Assembly: GCA_017444505.1 (NCBI GenBank)
Contig: JAFSWK010000031.1
Span: forward strand, 1-8,024
DNA length: 8,024 bases
DNA from: Rhodocyclaceae bacterium
Lineage (GTDB): Bacteria; Pseudomonadota; Gammaproteobacteria; Burkholderiales; Rhodocyclaceae
Direction of reading: 5' to 3'
In this document: positions 6,153 through 8,024 of the stretch, piece by piece
How positions within the stretch are numbered: the stretch's first letter is position 1
Layout of the letters: each line of letters starts with the position of its first letter
The notes under the pieces: model-generated
Told to the model about the DNA's origin: nothing
Seen by the model: the letters and a program-made list of their open reading frames with translations, nothing else
Databases searched by the model: none
Position numbers and translations under genes: made by a program

Positions 6153-6812
6153 TTATTTGAAATTGGACAACGCAGTGCCCAGCCCTTGCAGGTAGGCGAC
6201 CAGCGCATCCATTTCAGACTTGCCTGTCAATGCACTCGGTGCGGCAGCGATTTCGGCGTCCGTGTAAGGCACGCCGACGATGCGCAGCGTCTGCATTTTC
6301 TCCTTGATCATGGAGGCATCGACCGGGCGGTCCAGCCACGGGAAGGCAGGCATGTTGGAATCGGGCACCACCGAGCGCGGATTGATCAGGTGGTCGCGGT
6401 GCCACGAGTCCGAGTAACGACCACCAACACGAGCCAGATCCGGACCCGTGCGCTTGGAACCCCACTGGAAGGGGTGGTCGTAGATGGATTCAGCGGCCAC
6501 AGAGAAGTGACCATAGCGCTCGGTTTCCGCACGGAACGGGCGAACCATCTGCGAGTGGCAGTTGTAGCAGCCTTCGCGGATATAGATGTCGCGCCCGGCC
6601 AGACGCAGCGCGTCATAGGGCTTGATTTCCACTTCCACAGGCTTGCCTTGCGCGTCTTTCGTGTGCACCACAGGCTTGGTCAGGGAATGCTGGAAGAACA
6701 GCGGTACGATTTCCACCAGACCACCGACACTGACGGTGAGCAAGGTGAGCACGATCATCAACGCAACGTTGCGTTCAATCGCTTCGTGTGAATTTTTCTG
6801 TGCATTAGCCAT
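6153..6812 (-). CDS. ccoO: cbb3-type cytochrome c oxidase subunit II (monoheme cytochrome c)
   Basis: CcoO is the membrane-anchored monoheme c subunit that relays electrons between CcoP and CcoN. The 219 residues start at ATG 6812, with a GAGGAG ribosome binding site overlapping the ccoN stop codon. An N-terminal anchor helix spans about residues 17-40. The heme c motif is CYNCH (82-86) within YIREGCYNCHSQMVRPF. Further family blocks are YGHFSVAAES, HPFQWGSKRTGPDLARVG, YSDSWHRDHLINPRSVVPDSNMPAFPWL (likely Met axial ligand 154) and a C-terminal YLQGLG helix. All are intact and the length is normal. The gene sits 11 bp downstream of ccoN and is clearly co-transcribed with it. Confidence 0.97.
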   Translation of the reverse strand: MANAQKNSHEAIERNVALMIVLTLLTVSVGGLVEIVPLFFQHSLTKPVVHTKDAQGKPVEVEIKPYDALRLAGRDIYIREGCYNCHSQMVRPFRAETERYGHFSVAAESIYDHPFQWGSKRTGPDLARVGGRYSDSWHRDHLINPRSVVPDSNMPAFPWLDRPVDASMIKEKMQTLRIVGVPYTDAEIAAAPSALTGKSEMDALVAYLQGLGTALSNFK

Positions 6813-6823
6813 GTTGTTTCTCC

Positions 6824-8024
6824 TCAGGCATGCGCGGCAACCGGCAGAACCGGAGCGTTATAGGCTTTCTGGCCGGACAAGGTGCGAACCATGTTGTAGA
6901 ACATGATGATCATGCCCACAAGGAACAGCAGACCGCCGAGCAGACGAATCGTCCAGAACGGATAGGTGGCTTTCACCGCCTCAATGAAAGAGTAGGTGAG
7001 CGTGCCATCAGCATCGGTCGCACGCCACATCAGCCCTTGCATGACACCGGCAATCCACATGGAGGCGATGTACAGCACGATGCCAATGGTGGAGATCCAG
7101 AAGTGAACCGTAATCAGGCTGGTCGAGTACATCTCGGTTTTACCCACCATGCGCGGCAGCAGGTAGTAGATGGCGCCGATGGAAATCATCGCCACCCAGC
7201 CCAGCGCGCCAGAGTGCACGTGACCCACCGTCCAGTCGGTGTAGTGCGACAGCGCGTTGACCGTCTTCACGGACATCATCGGGCCTTCAAACGTGGACAT
7301 GCCGTAGAAGGACAGCGCCACGATGAGGAACTTCAGAATCGGGTCAGTACGCAGCTTGTGCCACGCGCCCGACAGGGTCATGATGCCGTTGATCATGCCG
7401 CCCCAGGACGGTGCCAGCAGAATCAGCGAGAACAACATGCCGACCGACTGCGCCCAGTCCGGCAGCGCGGTGTAGTGCAGGTGGTGCGGACCGGCCCACA
7501 TGTAGGTGAAGATCAGCGCCCAGAAGTGCACCACGGACAGGCGATAGGAATACACCGGACGCTCGGCCTGCTTCGGCACGAAGTAGTACATCATGCCCAG
7601 GAAGCCCGCAGTCAGGAAGAAGCCCACTGCGTTGTGGCCATACCACCACTGCACCATGGCATCCTGCGCGCCAGCATAGACCGGGTAAGACTGGAGGCTG
7701 GAGAAGGAAATCGGCACCTCGGCACTGTTGACCACGTGCAGCAGGGCAACCGCGATGATGAAGGCGCCAAAGAACCAGTTGGCCACATAAATATGGTCAA
7801 CCTTGCGCGTGGCGATGGAGCCGAAGAAGACCACCGCGTAGCTCACCCAGGTGACGGAGATGGCGATGTCGATCGGCCAGACCAGTTCGGCGTATTCCTT
7901 GCCGGTGGTGTAGCCCAGCGGCAACGTGATGGCCGCCGCGAGGATGATGAGCTGCCACATCCAGAAAGTGAACATGGCCAGCCCCGGGGCGAACAGCCGC
8001 GTATGGCAGGTGCGTTGCACCACA
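6824..8024 (-). CDS. ccoN: cbb3-type cytochrome c oxidase subunit I, C-terminal part (5' end outside window)
   Basis: CcoN is the catalytic heme-copper subunit that reduces O2 to water and pumps protons. About 400 residues are visible; the frame is still open at the window edge, so roughly the first 75-80 residues are missing, including the N-terminal heme b histidine. The first visible codons encode VQRTCHTRLFAPGLA, normal internal CcoN sequence. Intact catalytic motifs, numbered within the visible part, are WWYGHN (His130, a CuB ligand), IFTYMWAGPHHLHY (Tyr174, the cross-linked tyrosine; His180 and His181, CuB ligands) and GHVH (His268 and His270, heme b3 and b axial ligands). At least ten hydrophobic helices are visible. 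The TGA stop overlaps the ccoO ribosome binding site. Promoter and any FNR/ANR site upstream of ccoN lie outside the window. Confidence 0.97.
   Translation of the reverse strand, partial: VVQRTCHTRLFAPGLAMFTFWMWQLIILAAAITLPLGYTTGKEYAELVWPIDIAISVTWVSYAVVFFGSIATRKVDHIYVANWFFGAFIIAVALLHVVNSAEVPISFSSLQSYPVYAGAQDAMVQWWYGHNAVGFFLTAGFLGMMYYFVPKQAERPVYSYRLSVVHFWALIFTYMWAGPHHLHYTALPDWAQSVGMLFSLILLAPSWGGMINGIMTLSGAWHKLRTDPILKFLIVALSFYGMSTFEGPMMSVKTVNALSHYTDWTVGHVHSGALGWVAMISIGAIYYLLPRMVGKTEMYSTSLITVHFWISTIGIVLYIASMWIAGVMQGLMWRATDADGTLTYSFIEAVKATYPFWTIRLLGGLLFLVGMIIMFYNMVRTLSGQKAYNAPVLPVAAHA

Overview
The window is a compact block of energy-metabolism genes from a Gram-negative proteobacterium, most likely a betaproteobacterium. 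I base that on the ccoNOQP-ccoG-ccoH order, the protein sequences, and a small DUF3149-like protein of a type I associate with betaproteobacteria. This is an inference from remembered family features, not a database result. I see no mobile element, CRISPR array, tRNA or rRNA.

Layout from left to right. (1) The 3' part of pntB (+ strand, up to 997) encodes the membrane and NADP-binding end of proton-translocating transhydrogenase. (2) A bidirectional intrinsic terminator (about 1024-1053) separates it from the convergent gene. (3) A DASS/SLC13-type anion transporter gene lies on the minus strand (1081-2496). (4) A gene-free leader of about 180 bp (2497-2674) holds two hairpin/T-tract signals, both oriented to stop minus-strand transcription arriving from the cco genes. 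(5) On the minus strand, read right to left, lie ccoN (5' end outside the window), ccoO, ccoQ and ccoP, then a strong hairpin terminator, then ccoG, ccoH and a 51-residue single-helix DUF3149-like protein.

The right-hand three quarters therefore encodes a cbb3-type cytochrome c oxidase. CcoN is the heme b/b3-CuB catalytic subunit, CcoO and CcoP are the mono- and di-heme c subunits, and CcoQ is the small stabilising subunit. CcoG and CcoH are the maturation and assembly proteins. The maturation genes ccoI and ccoS are not in the window. Transhydrogenase next to a cbb3 oxidase fits redox and proton-motive-force metabolism under low oxygen, but the two are convergent and not co-transcribed.

The main anomaly is ccoG. 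Its reading frame is broken at about 4412-4416, where one nucleotide appears to be missing in or beside a G-run of the coding strand. The two halves together make a complete CcoG of about 483 residues. This is either a sequencing or assembly indel or a recent inactivating mutation. Nothing in the window looks like an undescribed multi-gene system. The DUF3149-like protein at the end of the cco maturation cluster is the best candidate for unexplored biology.
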